A stretch of 7,462 nt of DNA, taken from the NCBI GenBank assembly GCA_027295975.1, contig JAPUJX010000067.1:1-7462 (forward strand), read 5' to 3'. The position numbers were made by a program, and so were the translations under genes. The first letter of the stretch is position 1; each line of letters starts with the position of its first letter. Shown here in pieces: positions 5,891 through 7,462 of the stretch. Origin of the DNA: Gammaproteobacteria bacterium. GTDB taxonomy: Bacteria; Pseudomonadota; Gammaproteobacteria; Pseudomonadales; Azotimanducaceae. Under the pieces are notes generated by a model, which saw only the letters and a list, made by a program, of their open reading frames with translations, did not search any database and was not told where the DNA came from.

Positions 5891-6745
5891 ATGGCAGCAG
5901 TTGCAATAACTTCCCGCGATCGCCTGGGCTTCACGCTTTTCCTCGCGATCTCTCTGCACGCCGCGATCATCCTGGGGGTCAGCTTCACCTCGGGGCTCAA
6001 TCTCAAGCCGAGTCCGACAATCGAGGTCACCATCGCGCAACATAACGACCGCGAAATTCCCGAGGATGCCGACTTCATAGCTCAGGCAAACCAACTCGGC
6101 AGCGGCACCGCAGACGAGGTGCTCGAAACCACCACCGAGCAACAGGTCGATTTTCATGACAACAAATACTCCGAAGTGATCTCGGACCCGACGCCAACCA
6201 CCCACCCCACCATATTCGACAAGCGCGAGTTGCTCACGACAGTGACGAGTTCCGAAGCGGCGGCAACCACAGAGCAGGAAGTGCCCGTTGAAGAGACTAT
6301 TTCGTCGTTCAACATCGAGAACCTTTCCTACGACGACCTCGCAAAAGAGATCGCAAGCCTCGAAGCGCGAATCTCCGAAGCCCGGCAGACCAGCGCTCGG
6401 CGACCCCGGGTAAAACGATTGACCAGCGTATCCACCAAATCCGCCTACGAGGCTGCGTATCTGAATACCTGGCGGAAGAAGGTCGAACGCATCGGTACCG
6501 CCAACTACCCCGGGAAAGACGGTAACCTGCGCATGCTGGTGGTCCTTCGTTTCGACGGAACGCTGCAGGAAGTACGCATTCTCGAATCGTCGGGCGATAA
6601 AACCCTGGACAACGCTGCTTTGCGTATAGTGCGCCAAGGGGCACCCTTTCAGAACTTCCCGGTGGAGATGCGCAAGGCTTACGACCGGCTGGAGATCATT
6701 CGAACCTGGAAGTTTTCCCGGGCGAGGGCACAACTTGGCAGCTGA
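5891..6745 (+). CDS. TonB-family energy-transducing protein (TonB3-like)
   Basis: A 284-residue inner-membrane protein with a single N-terminal anchor at about 12-34 (LGFTLFLAISLHAAIILGV, His23 in the helix, as TonB anchors have a His). The middle (about 40-185) is acidic and Thr/Glu-rich with FIAQANQLGSG (62-72) and a probable coiled segment, DDLAKEIASLEARISEAR (148-165), followed by a basic patch, RRPRVKR (170-176). It lacks the Pro-Glu/Pro-Lys spacer of classical TonB. The C-terminal domain (about 188-276) is TonB-like: YLNTWRKKVERIGTANYP, then LRMLVVLRFDGTLQEVRIL, SSGDKTLDNAALRIVR and a closing RTWKF. In P. aeruginosa the gene at this locus, tonB3, has been linked to twitching motility and pilus assembly; a similar role here is inferred from position. 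It starts 30 bp after gshB with no strong ribosome site; the gene beyond overlaps its end by 11 bp, so gshB, tonB and yqgE probably share a transcript. Confidence 0.88.
   Translation: MAAVAITSRDRLGFTLFLAISLHAAIILGVSFTSGLNLKPSPTIEVTIAQHNDREIPEDADFIAQANQLGSGTADEVLETTTEQQVDFHDNKYSEVISDPTPTTHPTIFDKRELLTTVTSSEAAATTEQEVPVEETISSFNIENLSYDDLAKEIASLEARISEARQTSARRPRVKRLTSVSTKSAYEAAYLNTWRKKVERIGTANYPGKDGNLRMLVVLRFDGTLQEVRILESSGDKTLDNAALRIVRQGAPFQNFPVEMRKAYDRLEIIRTWKFSRARAQLGS
6724..6728 (+). promoter_or_regulatory. Ribosome binding site deciding the TTG start of yqgE
   Basis: GAGGG ends six bases before the TTG at 6735, within the tonB-family coding sequence. Its spacing favours the TTG over the internal ATG at 6774, in agreement with the family alignment. 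Confidence 0.6.
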
Positions 6746-7292
6746 CAGTCTGAAAAACCATTTTCTCCTCGCCATGCCCGGCCTTGCCGGTTCCTACTTC
6801 GGCGCTACGCTCACCTATGTCTGCGAGCACAGCTCACAGGGCGCGATGGGCTTGATGGTCAACCGTCCCAGCAATATCACACTGGCCGAGTTGTTGAGCC
6901 AGCTCGGCATCACTGCAAGCCAGGCCGCAGCGGACATACCCGTGCTCGAAGGCGGGCCGGTTTCCGGTGAACGGGGTTTCATATTGCATACCGACGATAA
7001 AAACTTCTCCGCTTCCCTCGACCTCGGCAACGGCTTGATGCTGACCACAGCCAGGGAGGTTCTGGACGCCATCTCCGTGGATCAGGGACCAGCCCAGTAC
7101 CTGGTCACCCTCGGTTATGCCGGGTGGGGGGCGGGCCAGCTCGAGCAGGAAATCGGCGAAAACAGCTGGTTGACCTGCCCGGCAAACACCAGGATTCTCT
7201 TCGATGTTCCTTTTGCCGAGCGGGTCAATTCGGCCGCAGCTACGCTGGGGATCGATTTCCGGCTGATGTCCGGCCAAGCCGGACATTCCTGA
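6735..7292 (+). CDS. yqgE: YqgE/AlgH-family protein (UPF0301, DUF179)
   Basis: A 185-residue cytoplasmic protein of a widespread family with no settled biochemical role; the Pseudomonas member was named AlgH from alginate regulation. Signatures: HFLLAMPGL (9-17), YVCEHSSQGAMGLMVNRP (28-45), VLEGGPVSGERGFILH (70-85), LGYAGWGAGQLEQEIGENSW (126-145), ILFDVPFAERVNSAA (154-168) and the usual ending RLMSGQAGHS. Length is normal. The start is TTG at 6735, inside the last codons of the tonB-family gene (11-bp overlap). It gives the N-terminus expected for the family a few residues before HFLLAMP, and GAGGG lies seven or fewer bases upstream. The first ATG (codon 14, in AMPGL) would remove the first strand, so it is unlikely. 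ruvX follows at once, a pairing conserved across gammaproteobacteria. Confidence 0.93.
   Translation: MAADSLKNHFLLAMPGLAGSYFGATLTYVCEHSSQGAMGLMVNRPSNITLAELLSQLGITASQAAADIPVLEGGPVSGERGFILHTDDKNFSASLDLGNGLMLTTAREVLDAISVDQGPAQYLVTLGYAGWGAGQLEQEIGENSWLTCPANTRILFDVPFAERVNSAAATLGIDFRLMSGQAGHS
7266..7286 (+). repeat. Perfect 9-bp inverted repeat with 3-nt loop at the 3' end of yqgE
   Basis: ATGTCCGGC (7266-7274) and GCCGGACAT (7278-7286) are exact reverse complements around CAA. The element covers YqgE codons 178-184, ends four bases before the TGA and lies just before the ruvX start. It is GC-rich and should fold stably in RNA, but no T-run follows, so it is not a standard rho-independent terminator. 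The encoded SG-AGH is conserved in YqgE, which partly constrains these bases. Confidence 0.7.
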
Positions 7293-7296
7293 GCCC

Positions 7297-7462
7297 TTGT
7301 CAATCTCCCGGTCAACGTCGGGCGGATATGTGATGGCGTTCGACTTTGGGACACGGCATATCGGGGTGGCTATTGGCCAGTTCGTCACCCGGACGGCAAA
7401 TCCATTAACCACGCTGTCGGCCACCAACGGTGCGCCGGATTGGGATCAGCTGAGTAACCTCG
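7297..7462 (+). CDS. ruvX: RuvX/YqgF, Holliday-junction-resolvase-like nuclease implicated in pre-16S rRNA processing (5' part only)
   Basis: The frame is open to the right edge and encodes VMAFDFGTRHIGVAIGQ followed by TRTANPL, then NGAPDWDQLSNL. This is the RNase H-like first strand of the RuvX family, with the catalytic Asp in FDFGT and the usual G-x-PDW segment. Only about 55 of an expected 140 or so residues are present. The start is uncertain. TTG at 7297, four bases after the yqgE stop, gives a 12-residue lead before MAFDFG. GTG at 7330 or ATG at 7333, with GGGCGGA just upstream, gives a very short one; relatives normally have several residues before the Asp, so I prefer TTG or GTG. 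From known synteny, pyr genes would be expected beyond the window. Confidence 0.88.
   Translation, partial: MSISRSTSGGYVMAFDFGTRHIGVAIGQFVTRTANPLTTLSATNGAPDWDQLSNL

Noticed and set aside
5624..6775. Long minus-strand open frame (383 codons) antisense to gshB, the tonB-family gene and yqgE
   Set aside because: The plus strand here encodes three recognisable protein families without gaps. The antisense translation shows no known motif and is best explained by codon composition of the real genes.

Overview
The window is a chromosomal segment from a gammaproteobacterium. Two divergent gene blocks face away from a 250-bp intergenic region (about 4615-4864). The minus-strand block is a Pil-Chp (type IV pilus chemosensory) operon read pilG, pilH, pilI, pilJ, chpA, and chpA runs off the left edge. 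The plus-strand block is gshB, a tonB-family gene, yqgE (UPF0301/AlgH family) and the start of ruvX (yqgF), which runs off the right edge. From established knowledge, this divergent arrangement (ruvX-yqgE-tonB3-gshB facing pilGHIJ) is the one found in Pseudomonas aeruginosa. The organism is therefore probably a Pseudomonas-, Chromatiales- or Woeseia-like gammaproteobacterium; I cannot name a genus.

Positions 1-2037 (minus) hold the first 679 residues of ChpA, open at the window edge. They contain two Hpt-like helical modules and then an acidic linker encoded by near-identical 39-bp tandem repeats. Positions 2057-3277 hold a short PilJ chemoreceptor (406 aa). It has two membrane helices joined by a loop of only about ten residues, so the large periplasmic sensor region of classical PilJ is absent. 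Positions 3294-3839 are PilI (CheW-like adaptor), 3847-4212 PilH and 4234-4614 PilG (both single-domain receivers). No pilK (CheR-type methyltransferase) lies between pilJ and chpA, where P. aeruginosa has one. The genes are separated by 7-21 bp and look like one transcription unit.

On the plus strand, gshB (4865-5860) encodes glutathione synthetase. The tonB-family gene (5891-6745) encodes a membrane-anchored protein with a TonB C-terminal domain but no proline-rich spacer. yqgE (6735-7292) starts at TTG inside the end of the tonB gene. ruvX begins within a few bases of the yqgE stop. A perfect 9-bp inverted repeat with a 3-nt loop covers the last codons of yqgE just before ruvX.

Functionally, PilJ, PilI and ChpA should form the receptor-adaptor-kinase array that phosphorylates PilG and PilH to control pilus extension and retraction. 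The plus-strand genes are mainly housekeeping (glutathione synthesis, RNA processing), although TonB3 of P. aeruginosa has been linked to twitching motility. No transposon, CRISPR array, phage gene, tRNA or rRNA is visible. The most distinctive points are the sensor-less PilJ, the missing pilK and the repeat-expanded acidic linker of ChpA. I see variants of a known system here, not a wholly new one.
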